Of a DNA stretch of 64,000 bases, positions 11,703 to 23,281 are shown in pieces. Location: the NCBI GenBank assembly GCA_025738555.1, contig JAOVFP010000016.1:868001-932000 (forward strand). Direction: 5' to 3'. This DNA is from Cyathus striatus. Taxonomy: Eukaryota > Basidiomycota > Agaricomycetes > Agaricales > Nidulariaceae. The notes below the pieces were generated by a model that ran no database searches, was not told the origin of the DNA, and was given only the letters and a program-made list of their open reading frames with translations. A program made the position numbers and the translations under genes. The first letter of the stretch is position 1. Every line of letters begins with the position of its first letter.

Positions 11703-13239
11703 TTAAATAAGTCCAGTTCGTGGCTCTTTCTCCGGCTTGTAGCTATGAATGAAATTGGTAGGCCTGTTGAGCGGGCTAACGACAAATAGTGTACTGTTGT
11801 TATGGCTCTGAATCGTATCTGTATTTATGTGATTGATATGTATGGTAAATGCTATTTGAATCGAATCAATGTTTATGGAACATTAAAAGTGAAAGGAACT
11901 TGGTACTCACAGATTACTTCGATTTCCAGTGAAGCTTCAAGTGAGGGAGAGCTCCCGGTAAAATCTCGCAAGCTTCAATGATACAATTGACGGCACTAAT
12001 CCATCGATTTCGCCTTAATGGTGTTGTGCTGCCCATTCTCAGAGAGCCAACAGCTCGTCGCTTCTACAAAAACGAGAAACTTAGGCAATACATATGGGGT
12101 GTGTGCATCTTCCGTTTAAGGAGTCAACAACGCACATCTTTCCTTCACTCCAAGCCAGTCCTTCATTCCGATTTACCCGAGCTAACCCTCCCCTCCTCCG
12201 CCCCTCTCCTACAGGAACCGTGAGCTGCACCCATTGACAAGTGACCCTAACCTCCCCCAGTGTATCTTCACCCATGGTCGTAGGCGTATAAACCATAATT
12301 ATAATCCATTTACGACCCATGAGATAGGCAATGCGAATGAAGATCAGAAAAGTGATAGTTCTGGTGTGCCTTGCTCATAAACGGAGAGTCGAGAGTGAAG
12401 GTCTTAGTGGGGTTTCATCGACATGCGATGCAGGGGAGCTGGGGCCTGGGCGAACTGGACTAGAAATTTGGGATGGAGAACTCCTAGTTCAATCATGGAA
12501 CGCCAGGGAGACTAGAGTCGCAATACCAACAACGGTAGAAATTATGCATGTACTTAGTCCATGCGTCGGAACTTGTGCAACCTTTTCAGCGTGACTTAAA
12601 GTAGATTCGCGAATGCTACACATATGGAATAAGGACTTACATGAAAACATAACCAATTCCTATCAGAAAAGATTGTCAATCACCGTCTGCCGCACTAAGC
12701 TTGCTCTTCAGACTCGAGCTCCCTCCCCCCCCCCTGCAAAGGTCATAGTACACAAGCGAGCTCCCAGATTGGCTGTGAGAAGAACCCTTCGAGTCGGGTG
12801 GTGATATGACGTAGCGAGTTGCTATACTGGTCTATATGTGTGCGTGAGCAGAATAGGGAAATTTGGTGCATGGATGTCGAGGAGGTAGGCCTGTGGTTCT
12901 CTGTGCGCACTGCGCAAAGCGAAGAAGAGAAGGAGTAGAGACTCAGAGAGGAATGACTTGGGGGCGGCTAGGCACACCCGAGAAAGGTTCACACGCTTTT
13001 GACATGTTGGTTCCGCCATCGCCAACCACGACCATCACGTTCACGCATGTTCTCGACTCACAGGCCGTTGAGTATCCTTCGTAGTACACCTGTATAGGCT
13101 GTATTGGACCCAGCTTATGATATCAAAAGCACCCATGACCGGTGACCGGTGACCTTTGGTTACGATGAACGTGATACATAGCGTTATTGCTGACGTTTGT
13201 TCCCGTCACACTGCATTCTTTCCAAACAGCTCAGGCTCT

Positions 13240-13665
13240 CCTACGGTCTACCTCGTTCATCAACAGTCGACCCACGTACTGGAAGAACACGCTCACCACG
13301 TATAGGCCAAGAGGTCATCTAGCGTCCTCCCAGTGCAGCGTAGGTCTCTGTTCACGCCTCGAAACGCATCCGGTATACGATCGTAGGAGGAGGTTACGGC
13401 TACTTGATCGTTGAAGAGTGTATATCAGGGAACAGGGAGAGCGTAAAGGTACGCTACCGTCTCGCTGTGTTCTTCCCTCGTCTTATATCTCCCTCAGATG
13501 TCACCCGCCACCGCACCAGTAGAACGTAAGAATCTCGTTCATAACGTTCGAGTCAACCCACGCACTGGAAGCCAGGATTCGAAGATGTATGAGCATAGGG
13601 TTCCGTTTACGCTTCGAAATGCACACGATCGTATGAGGGGGAGGTTACGGGTGCTCAATAGATCA
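13240..13665 (+). repeat. Diverged direct duplication, ~285-bp spacing
   Basis: CTCGTTCATCAACAGTCGAC..CACGTACTGGAAG at about 13247 recurs as CTCGTTCATAACGTTCGAGT..CACGCACTGGAAG at about 13533. Both are followed by GCCTCGAAACGCAT or GCTTCGAAATGCAC, ACGATCGTA and GGAGGTTACGG. It has no evident coding role. Confidence 0.65.
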
Positions 13666-15690
13666 GGAGCACAGGACGAGGAGCAGGGTTAGGATAAGGT
13701 ACGCCGTTGTAGATGAATGGAAATAGTGTCACTTCGCATATTTCAGTTTGGGACGTTTCAACTTCGTAGGCTGTTCTTTTCCCCCTCAAGTGTATCACGT
13801 ACGTACTGTTCGAAGCACCCATGAATCCCCCTTCCAACCCTTCTCTCACTTTAGTTCCACCGGACACTCGACAGTTGGTTCGCCATTCGCGTCACTCTTC
13901 CCTCGATACTACTATACTCATAAAACTGTTTCTTTTCCTTGGTAACGTTTCTCCATGTTTATACCTTTGGCTGTCGGGTTTAGAAACAGATTAAATTTCT
14001 GAACGCCTTAGGAGAGATGAGCCCGAAATGCCGTTTTGCAAACTGGTACACATTGACAGCTGATCTTGAAACCACCCCCCATCCTAGGTGGCGCATCTGG
14101 AAGAGGCCCCCCCCTCCGCCCTTCCAGTTCTATACACCTTCTCTAAACATGTTTTTAAGACCCTATGTCAATCAATTCAGCGCTCGCCTGCCTTCAACCT
14201 ACCACTCCCCACCTTCAACAATTCTAAATACACGTATTGCGTGTATAACACATCTATTTGACCATCGTACTTCCAAGTTTACAGTATTATTTGATGAGAA
14301 TACACTAATTCGTCAAATGTTGAACATCGAATGTCTGATGCTCAGAGCTAAGACATTTGCATTGCACCATACAGTCCTTCCAGACCACGACATATAAAAC
14401 GAACCTCTTCATTGCTTACATGTACTGTACAGTATTACTTTTACCAAACTTCTGCAATAATAACGAGTAAAACTTTTGGGAATCGTTGATATATACAGAC
14501 AATAAAGCTCTCCATATACAGCGCAATATCATCAAGCTCTCAGGAACATGGCTCGGGTTCTCGTTATAAATTCTATTTACGATGTATGCTGTCTTGCGTT
14601 ACGGGTTAGAAGTAAAATCTACTTTCTGCCGAACAACGCTCGCTTAAGTTTAGAAAAATAATTTACGATTCTAAACGCCGCGGAAAGCTATCCAATGTTC
14701 CGTCTTGCCATATGTTGTAAGATGTCTAGTGAACATATTAAACACTTAGAATACACTTCAATTGAACCTAGAATAAAATCTTGGCTAGAAATGGCTGAAA
14801 TATTCGCTCGGATACGGATGGGATTCGAACGTATATCGGCGAGTATTCTCATGCAAAACATGGAGTCTTACGCCTGCGCCAGTGTGTCTTAACGTATGGC
14901 ATGGCGGGATTGTATTTGAATCGCAGTATTGCTAAAAATGTTTATTGGAATTGGAAGTCTTCGCAGAGCATATCGCTTATGTACACGTGGTTCGAACGTG
15001 CACTTTCGTTCGGTTTCTTTGTCTGTAATAGCAATAGTACCGCTGAGGGAGACATGTGATTAATTAATAAAGTAAAAGTGGTTAACAACAGCTTTGAATG
15101 AGGCATAGGCAAGTAATAAATTAACAAGGCCACGAGAGCCGCGCAACTTTAATTGATAAATAAATTACAGATGAGAAGTACTCACTTTGAACAAGCACAA
15201 CTTTGGTATATCTTTTGTGAGTGGACATTTCTTCGGCTACCATACCTTACATAGGTTGCAGACGTGCAGTTCTGCACATGTTCATTAATCATTCCTCACA
15301 TGTTGCTTACTCACTACTTACTGGTTACCTCTCACTACCACCTACCTGTTATCTGCTTAAACGGTCACATCTACGCTTAGTAAATCCAGGTTTTCGCTAC
15401 CACCGTACATAGTAATTCATTAGTAATCACTTATGTGGATGGAATCGAAACTCTCATAACTACCACCAAGTCGACATACTCCTTCACAAGGTACTACAAA
15501 TTTATGATAAAAACGAAACTTGTTATCAGCAGTTTACCACAAGCCATTGATCATGTATTAATGAATATAACCATTATGGCAAATCCTTGGCTAGTTACAT
15601 AAAAATGCAACGGCTAACGAGTCTAAGCCAAATTTACGTACATTCAGTACTTAATTCTGTTCAGTGTCGACAACATTAGTAGTATGTACT

Positions 15691-16948
15691 CAGGCTCCTA
15701 AAACCAGCCGTATCGCTCGCTCGAATGGCCTACGTAGAAGAGTCTGTAGTCGATTGTTATATCTCGATAGTGGATCTGTGCCATATGCGGAAGCGAATTG
15801 TTCGGGATCAGGGTCGCGCCGCGCCAGCTCAGAAGCACACCAGCTACTTATAACTGAACCGGCGCTCGTCTTGCGGCCGTAGTGTTGGTGGGTAATGACT
15901 GCTCTCGTGTATAGCAGGCCACAAATGTCGTAGATTATGAAAAAAAATATCACCTCATAATTTAATAGTATCACTCACTTATTAGCTCAAAATAGTATTA
16001 AAAATCGACATGAATAAAGTAGAATAAGATGCATATATTTTTATTTTAGTGTGGTAGTGAATAGTAAAATACAATGTCAACACGAACTATTATGCCGAGT
16101 TTAGCATTAGCTTGCCAGCGTTACGATAATTGAATTAAAGTGGAATCTCTCTGCTGCCATTATAAATTGTGGTTTAAGCAATAATTAAATATTCACATCT
16201 TAAATGTATAGTAGTATTAAACATTCGTTACCACTGCCTCCTCCGATGGTACTATATTCGAAAGCTTTTGAAACCGCTTGATGACAAAATAATTAAGTTG
16301 TATTTCACTTAATCTCATCTCTTTCGTCATCTGTTTATATATTGGGCGTGTTCCATAAATTACACTACTTAGTACTACTGGTTGCTTTCAATATCAAATA
16401 ATGTTACTTGAGAAAATTAGATACTTCATTCGCATTAAAAATGAATATAAATTATATTTAAGGAGAGCATTTTCTGTACTCGATGTTTTCAAGTACGAGC
16501 ACTTATAAACCCCCCAAGAATGGTAGAAACGACGCTGAGGGCGCTGGGTCTGTTGTGGAAGCGCGCATTTCCCACGCCTGGCTCACGGGTAGACGCCTGA
16601 ACTAGTGGTAAACGCGCATTCAGCTCTGCGGACTAGCCTGTGGAAAGTCACATGAAGGTGTGAAGATCCAATCGAGATATAACAATCGACGCAAGACCGC
16701 TTAGATTTGTTTGTCCTTTGTTTGCACACTTTATCTTATCCTACGTAGGCCATTCGAGCGAGTGATACGGCTGGTTTTAGGAGCCTGGACGGCTGGCAGA
16801 TTTCGTCTCGGTCTTGACAAAACCTGTCGCGCGAAATACATCGCTTGCGAGTTTGGCCTCTTAGATTTGTTTACTCTTTGTTTGTACACACTTATCTTAT
16901 CCTATGTAGGCCATTCGAGCGAGCGATACGGCTGGTTTTAGGAGCCTG
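15691..16948. repeat. Foldback / inverted repeat with CAGGCTCCTAAAACCAGCCG ends
   Basis: CAGGCTCCTAAAACCAGCCG and the rest of a 46-bp segment at 15691-15736 is the reverse complement of 16742-16787 and of 16903-16948. The two right copies form a direct repeat of about 87 bp, both preceded by TTAGATTTGTTT. A second inverted pair, CGATTGTTATATCTCGAT at 15751-15768 and 16671-16688, lies just inside. This resembles a decayed inverted-repeat transposon. No clear target duplication was found. Confidence 0.65.
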
Positions 16949-17726
16949 CCAGTACTTAGAGTCTAGACAAACCGAAATATTAAAATATGCTCATTTAACC
17001 CGAGTACTGCACTTTTAGTAAGTGGCGATAAGGAGATATGAGGGTTAAACATATTACTATAAGCAATTGTGCCTGTACTTGTTAACGATGGCGGCATAGC
17101 CTTCACCGCAACCCACTTGTCAATCAGTACTAGTACTACTAAATAGCACAAGAAATAGATATGAAATTTATTGGTAATGATATGTCTTAGTCACCCTCTC
17201 CTTTACCCAGCCTTCACAGTTCCCGAACAGAACGGAGTAGCGGATTGGCCATTCGTTTACAATAGTACATTACTAGTACACTCACTCTGGTCTAGAAATG
17301 AACAACTTTGCGTCCGATGAGAGGTGTTGATTCAGCATTTCCATTTTTGATTTTTATATGTTCTGCCAATGGTCAAGCAGCATACTCATCGACATATGTA
17401 TGTTAACTTGGTTCGAGCTCAAGGAACTCATGTTGAACTAGCCGCTGGCATATATATCTACTACTCTCGTTGTAATGTGGCTATTCTACGTCCATATGAC
17501 TAATTGCATCATTCGCATCGATGCCTAAAAGATGTGTACTAGAAAATCAAGCTAAATAACCATACATAAACGATAGACGTTGATTCCATTCTTTTGTTCA
17601 AACCACTTTTCACTCTTGGTTTGTAATGATCAGTGGTTGTAGAAGACTCAGAAGTTTTCTGATTTCCGGTACGGAAACGGGAGAAACCTTCTTCAATACC
17701 ATCTTCCGTTGCTAATTCATCAATTC

Positions 17727-19172
17727 TCAGCGTATCATAAGAGGTTCTTCAATCATACCTGGTCCATAAACCTCAATGCGGCGATACAAGATAACGAGTA
17801 GAAGGAAGAAACTCTACATATATGATTAGACTGGTTTATTTCATACGTTAAAATACTTACGCAAAGCGACATTATAACAAGGACAGGTAGAATTGTAAAC
17901 AGATCTAAAGTATATTATGTGAGCACTCTTACTCAGTGGCGACACAATATAATAAAGGGCACCAATTGTTGCACCTGTCATTTCTCGTAAGCTATTAATA
18001 ACTGCACCTTTGAAATTCACTTACCAAACCCACTTGGCGCTCCAGGAAATCCTGCTCTGATTGTGGAAAATGCGAAGACAGCACCAACTGGGACAACAAA
18101 CATCTTGGAGTAGATTTTGTGTGAGCGGTAAATGAGGGTAGAAATGCTTATTAACATAAACGCAACCGCTGTAAGCCCTGGTATTATGCAATGAAGCAAC
18201 TTTCGCATGAGTATATGAATTTATATCACCGCATGGTGCCAATGATTAATACGCACAATTCGTAATACCGACGATGATAACGAATATCTTGGTCGCTCTT
18301 GATCTCTCCACTTTAAGAGTGTATGAAAGCCACGATGGTACTTCCGCGTTACTTTTGAATAGCTCTATTTGAAAATTCCTGGATTATATCCATAACCCAC
18401 GTCAAACATAACATTAATGCGGGCTAACTGATACTTACACAACTTCCCCAAACGATTGTGAAATATTCAATGTCACATACTCCTTAGTGGAGACGTCTAG
18501 ACCATAGATATTAAACGTCGCATAGTATCTGGTAAGTAGGGTATGCATCAACTTGGCGACCAGTCTTTCTAATAAGTCTTACTCATCAAATGGATAATTT
18601 TGAATTGTTGACTGTATAGGCCCCTGGAAGCCGAGAATCATATGAGAATTCAAGAGTTTCGATATAGTTCTAAATGAGATGAACATGCTTGTTTGACCCA
18701 TGCAAAATGCTGTGATATTAAACCGGTAGATAGGCGAGTAAGGTGGCAAAATACTAAATGCTGGACCAAATGGATCTATAATACCCCTTTGTATTAAGTT
18801 ATTAGATCGAAACGAGTTTCACAGCAGATGATAACATGCTTACTGATCAAGGAATATATCTATGACTCTCGTGGAACCATTTCCCAAGTGACTTGGACAT
18901 ATCGTGTTAGTTTGAGGATACCAATCCACTGTGAAAGTTCGAATAATTGGATCTACGGATATCACTTCCACTCCTAAGGAAAGCTATTGGTATGGTTAGA
19001 TTTGATTTACTAAGTAACGTTATGGAACGATAAAAACCTCTGCGGGAATCTCGTAATTCAGTGGTACTTTGAAATTGACTGGACGTACGACCAGACGAGA
19101 AGCAATGGCCGCGAACAAGCCTATGCAAGTACAAATGATCGTCAATGAAACAATAAGAAATCTAACGCGCAT
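17727..19172 (-). CDS. DUF4436-family membrane protein (copy 1)
   Basis: A complete model on the minus strand starts at ATG 19172 (MRVRFLIVSLTIICTCIGLF, a signal anchor). Exons are 19172-19038, 18983-18844, 18786-18583, 18528-18439, one around 18390-18253, 18175-18029 and short ones down to about 17780, with GT..AG introns and phases identical to the copy at 62658. The luminal part carries VDWYPQ, DPFGPAFSILPPYSP and YYATFNIYGLD. The C-terminal part has membrane helices with the hallmark block SHKIYSKMFVVPVGAVFAFS then TIRAGFPGAPSGFGATIDLF, matching DUF4436. The family's biochemical function is unknown. The stop used here is TGA at 17727-17729. An alternative 45-nt intron there would extend the protein by about 57 residues to 17539. 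It is divergent from the Cys-rich gene at 20150. Confidence 0.85.
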
Positions 19173-20149
19173 GAGTGGATTTACCTAGTAGAAGTCATAA
19201 TCCATGAATTTTTATATGTATTAGAAATTCCAACTTTAGCGCCAAGCACTCGTCTTTAAAAAATGAGGGGCACTTGAGGATGTGTTACAGCGTACTTCCA
19301 CAGTGAACGTTCGTTCATTCAAGGAGCTATTAATTATGGGCTCGGGCAATTTAACAGACAGGCACCCGAAAGGCACCCATCTGAGCTCTGGATTCGGAAA
19401 TGGGCGGGGTCCTTGGCTTGGTGTCCGGGATATTCCGGGATATTGGAGAGCACATTGAGTCTTGGTGGTATCCACTCAACGAAGAAATTGGGCGAGTGGC
19501 CGGCACATCCGTCCGACCTCCAGATCCTAGTGAGCTTGCAAGTGAGGTGAAGTGAGGGGTAATGCAAAGCTGGATTCTCAGAGCGTACGTACGACACTTT
19601 GCAGCTACTGAGATAAGGTCATGTGAACGACAGCGTGTATGTAATGAGGCAGCGATAATGAAAAGGAATGAAATCCGCTTTCTGCCTCCTAGGAATAAAC
19701 TTCAATTAAGTGCTAGAAGGATAAATTGCCATAGCCAAATCTCTTGATATGAACATAATGGATTGTTAGTCTAGGACAAGGCTGTCTGTCAAAATCGTCA
19801 AAGCAAATAGGGATCTAAGACCCTCGCTAGGCAAAGGCATATCAATCAGCATCGTGATTCGTCCGATACCGTAAGTCAGAAGTTTTATTAAAAATAAATG
19901 TGCTGTGCTATCGTGACTTGACCCCATAGATTCGGAAGCAGCTGTGTCTCGGCACTCTGTTGAATCGACCTAACTAGAAAAAATTGACAGGAAAAGCGAT
20001 ATAGACCACCTGGACGCCCTAAAATGAAAATACAAAGATAATGAGTCGAGTTAAATACCTAGGATATGCTTATGCCGTAGGCATAAATAGACTCAGAATA
20101 GCACATTAGCTTCGATCATCCAACTAATCATCCTCTGCAATTCTTATCA

Positions 20150-21316
20150 ATGATTTTATTACTTCTTTTGATAACTAGCGTTCCTGCAGCTATATCTCAG
20201 GTATGTTTAATAAAGCCACTTTAGCATTTGCATTCTCGTCATATTATGGTACATAGATGAATTGTAGCTCGGATTCCGTCGCCTGCAGTCCTCGATCAAG
20301 TTGTTGCCCTTCTGGGTGAGTAGGAACTAAGCGTATATATATAACCACCTGAACAGTTTCAAAATATAGGACTTTTTGTAATTTTAACCGAGGAATACCT
20401 GTTTGCGAAGAGACACAGCTTCCTACAATCAGTGGATTTGATTATTCACCATGTGGAAACAACCTATATCTCTGTTAGTTTTCAAATTCTTGCCCCTCAA
20501 TGTGAATCGCTCACACAGTATGTATGCAGTTGGCTGCTTATCCAATACTGGTATTAGTGGATATTGTTGTCGTGAGTAAAATGCACTTCATACCTTTTCG
20601 TTGTTCTGCAATTGACCAAACAAGACAGCAATTGGCACTATATGCATCAATCATGGGTTTGAGACCACCGTGCAGTGCATTAACGCAGTCGGAACCACTT
20701 CTGCTGCACTCCCATCTTCAACAAGTGTTGTTTTCAGTCCCTCTGCTAATGCGGTTGAGGACAGTGGCTCTGCGCCGATACTCGGCCCACAAGGAGCATG
20801 GAATACTACAGATGCAAATCTCAACTGCAATTCTGGAACTACAATAAAGACCACAGACGTTATCAATGCCAGCATTTCCCTGAACTTGACAGGTGAGAAT
20901 GAACAAATATCTAAATAAGACTAAATTCATCTGTATATTTAGGTAGAGGAATCCTCATAAACGCCATCAGTTCTCCTCGTGGTGGAGTGTTTTCGGTGAT
21001 CTTCAATGGTGTCTTGCTAAGGGATACAATCGATACGTTTAACTCTGAAGGAGAGAGTTGTTTTGTTCGACAATTTCCACCATTCAAGGACACACCTACC
21101 AATTTGGCGTTGACATTGGATCACTCCATTGTTTTGGTTCATCAAGGTCCTTCGAACCTTGCACCAAACGGAAGCTTATCAAGTGTAGTGCAATTTGAGT
21201 CATTCGCCATTCCTCAATTCACCACAACCAGCTGGGCCATTAGAACGGGTTGGAATGCATATATGCTTACTTCCTTACTTTTGTCAATGATGTGGACTCT
21301 TTCTCTTACTTTATAG
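20150..21316 (+). CDS. Secreted Cys-rich protein with hydrophobic C-terminal tail (copy 1)
   Basis: Six exons (20150-20200, 20257-20315, 20370-20473, 20530-20571, 20629-20892, 20943-21316) join in phase to 297 residues. Residues 1-17 are a signal peptide (MILLLLLITSVPAAISQ). Next is a compact Cys-rich part with CSSDSVACSPRSSCCPSG, TFCNFNRGIPVC, CGNNLYLC and ISGYCC. A Ser/Ala-rich linker leads to a beta-rich domain beginning AWNTTDANLNCNSG and containing GGVFSVIFNGVLLRDTIDTF and FVRQFPPF. The last about 20 residues are hydrophobic (YMLTSLLLSMMWTLSLTL), suggesting a GPI signal or tail anchor. The beta-rich part resembles carbohydrate-binding-like sandwich domains of fungal surface proteins in pattern only. 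No Pfam name is claimed. The paralogue lies at 60711-61891. Confidence 0.85.
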
Positions 21317-21920
21317 ACATTGTAGTAGTAATTGACGTTATCTCCCGAGTGCATTTTAATTCAAACTTATAAATAGAACTTACATAATTTTTCTTGATAA
21401 GTGACTGACCAAGTTCGTTGAGCCCGCCAACTTTCATTTTTTCCAATCAATTTGTGGTTACTGGTGCATCGTTTGGGATATTATACTTGAATGGAGATTT
21501 TGCGGTGAGGGTAAACAACACGTTACAAAACTTCTCGAGGCACATGAAGTTAATTGATGAATGAGATAAGCATTCTTAATGTATACGAACTGGAGACTGG
21601 AGATAAAGTGGCAACGTGCGTAAAAAATAATAATCTAGACTGTGGTCCCGTTCGATATCAATAAAAATCGACTCCTTTATATTTATAACAAGACTACAGT
21701 GATAATACATTAGCCTCAGGAAGTGTAATTTTAGATATAACACGTCCCAACTGCGATCATCGATTTCATTTCCAATTCGTGGCATTAGTAATTGTCAAAG
21801 TTGAATCATGCCCGTTAATGCACTAAAAAAGAAACGAATCCTGAAATGCATTCTAAAACATGCGGGTAGCGGGTAGACACTCACCACGTACTATACAACG
21901 AAGGTGACTCGCTGTACGTA

Positions 21921-21928
21921 TATATAAG
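21921..21928 (+). promoter_or_regulatory. TATA box upstream of HRH gene copy 1
   Basis: TATATAAG lies 77 bp before the ATG at 22005, within CGTATATATAAGTACGCG. Confidence 0.5.
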
Positions 21929-22004
21929 TACGCGTACGTTATCTTCCCGATTCCACACAGTTTCAGTATTTTTCCTCTTTCTACTCAGTACCGTCTCTTT
22001 CTCG

Positions 22005-23119
22005 ATGACAACCTGTCACCATCATGATTTGTTTAACAGGCTTCCGTCCTTAGGGGATGCGAATGACATATTTCAGAAATTTAGAGAGGAAATTCATCGT
22101 CATCTTATTCAGAAAGACATCTTTTATGGGAACCCTAACTACTCGGTGGCACTCGTACATAGACACACTACTCTGGAGCCAGGTCATAAAATGGTCACCA
22201 GGGGGAACATCACTCAGCCAGAAAAAGTGATTTTTTTGGTCATTTCGATGCCAGCGCTGACAATGTAATTCCAGGTCGACAAAGTTACCCCTGTTCATGC
22301 CACTTCCTGGCTTTCAAGTGGAGAACCTTACGAATATGCGGGAGACAACGAGCCTGGCGCTCCTCCACAGGCGATGTTCGACGCCTTGAAGGAGATCCTC
22401 ACTATCCTCAATGTTCCACAGGCTGGGGATGGAATTCACATTCTCGGAATTCGCTATCTTCCTGAAATTCCTGATCGTGACATTCTGTCAGAAGTAACAA
22501 GAATAGAGGGGGTGGATGGAGAGAGAATAGAGGGATAATAAGAGCAAGGAAGGTGATAAGGGAGCAGATAACTCAGACACAAACACTAACACAGACACAA
22601 GATGGGGAGGAAACTTATTAACTACTACCAAGTTACAGAGTGTTTATATATACTGAGGGTGTCTACCAAAGTCCCAACCAAGGTCCATGTAACTAAGGTA
22701 ACTGACAGCTGTCAATCTGTCAATCACATATCTGTCAATCACAGAACTGTCAATCAAGGATCTGTCAATCACAGAACTGTCAAGTATGACAGGTGACAAG
22801 TGACAGCTGTCAAAGAAGCTGTGCAACCCTGAATATCTAACACATTCCTGATCGTGACTTTATATTTTTGGAGAGAACAAGTGGGAGGGTCAGTACTATG
22901 ACGAAAATTCCACCGAACCAGACTATCCCTGGTGCATATGTGACGAGCTGGCTCATACGCAAATGGAAGACCGACAATAGTCCACAGGTGCAGGAACTGT
23001 GTACTTGCCTAAACGATACGGATGCCCCAGCGAATTTTCACATTCAGGTCAATTGCCTGGCAGATACTATTCGCGTAATGAAACCCGAGGCCGCCGAGAC
23101 TGTTCAGTCATTGAACTAA
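22005..23119 (+). pseudogene. HRH-family protein (copy 1), interrupted by a solo LTR
   Basis: Exon 1 (22005-22226) encodes LFNRLPSLGDAND and the conserved VALVHRHTTLEPGHKMVTRG, then NITQPEK. Exon 2 starts at 22275 (VDKVTPVHATSWLSSGEPYE) and runs through GIHILGIRYLPEIPDRD. There a 357-bp LTR (22486-22842) interrupts it. Beyond the LTR the frame resumes with IPDRDFIFLERTSGRVSTMT, then AYVTSWLIRKW and LCTCLNDT, ending TAA at 23119. Read through, the LTR gives a TAA about 55 nt inside. The family is recognisable by comparison with the copies at 55.1-56.6 and 59.0-60.4 kb, but no named family is known to me; HRH is a label for the HRH-T-L-P-G motif. This copy lacks the Thr-rich C-terminal region of the others. 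Confidence 0.75.
22486..22842. mobile_element. Solo LTR (TGTCAG..CTAACA) with 5-bp target duplication CATTC
   Basis: The insert starts TGTCAGAAGTAACAAG and ends CTGAATATCTAACA, the TG..CA ends of an LTR, and is flanked by CATTC at 22481-22485 and 22843-22847. It contains TGTTTATATATACTGAG, a likely promoter region, and five copies of CTGTCAATC-type repeats at 22710-22790. No internal retrotransposon remains, so it is a recombination product. A 15-bp direct repeat ATTCCTGATCGTGAC also flanks the insert (22467-22481 and 22844-22858). Confidence 0.85.
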
Positions 23120-23281
23120 TCTTTTCGCATGGTAGACAGTGTTGACATGAATTTGGAGATTGGGATAGTAGTACCGACTCCCGAGGTTAGGATTAACTGC
23201 ATAGCTATTTACCGTCAGTGTAACACGTTCAATAAATGCAATTAGTCGAAACGCCAAAGATTGCGGGTGATACGTCTCCTA

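Larger units (their letters stand above)
11703..17538. other. Gene-poor stretch, no convincing gene
   Basis: Only short open frames of 60-126 codons without recognisable motifs, signal peptides or consistent introns are present. Contents worth noting are a diverged direct repeat at 13.2-13.7 kb and a foldback at 15.7-16.9 kb, annotated separately. No tRNA was identified. Confidence 0.6.

Noticed and set aside
14810..14915. tRNA-like sequence around GGGATTCGAACG
   Set aside because: The acceptor pairs at five of seven positions only, and no proper seven-base anticodon loop can be drawn.
22482..22843. SINE-like insertion with a 15-bp target duplication
   Set aside because: TG..CA ends, a 5-bp duplication and no A-tail favour a solo LTR. 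The 15-bp repeat is recorded as an open question.
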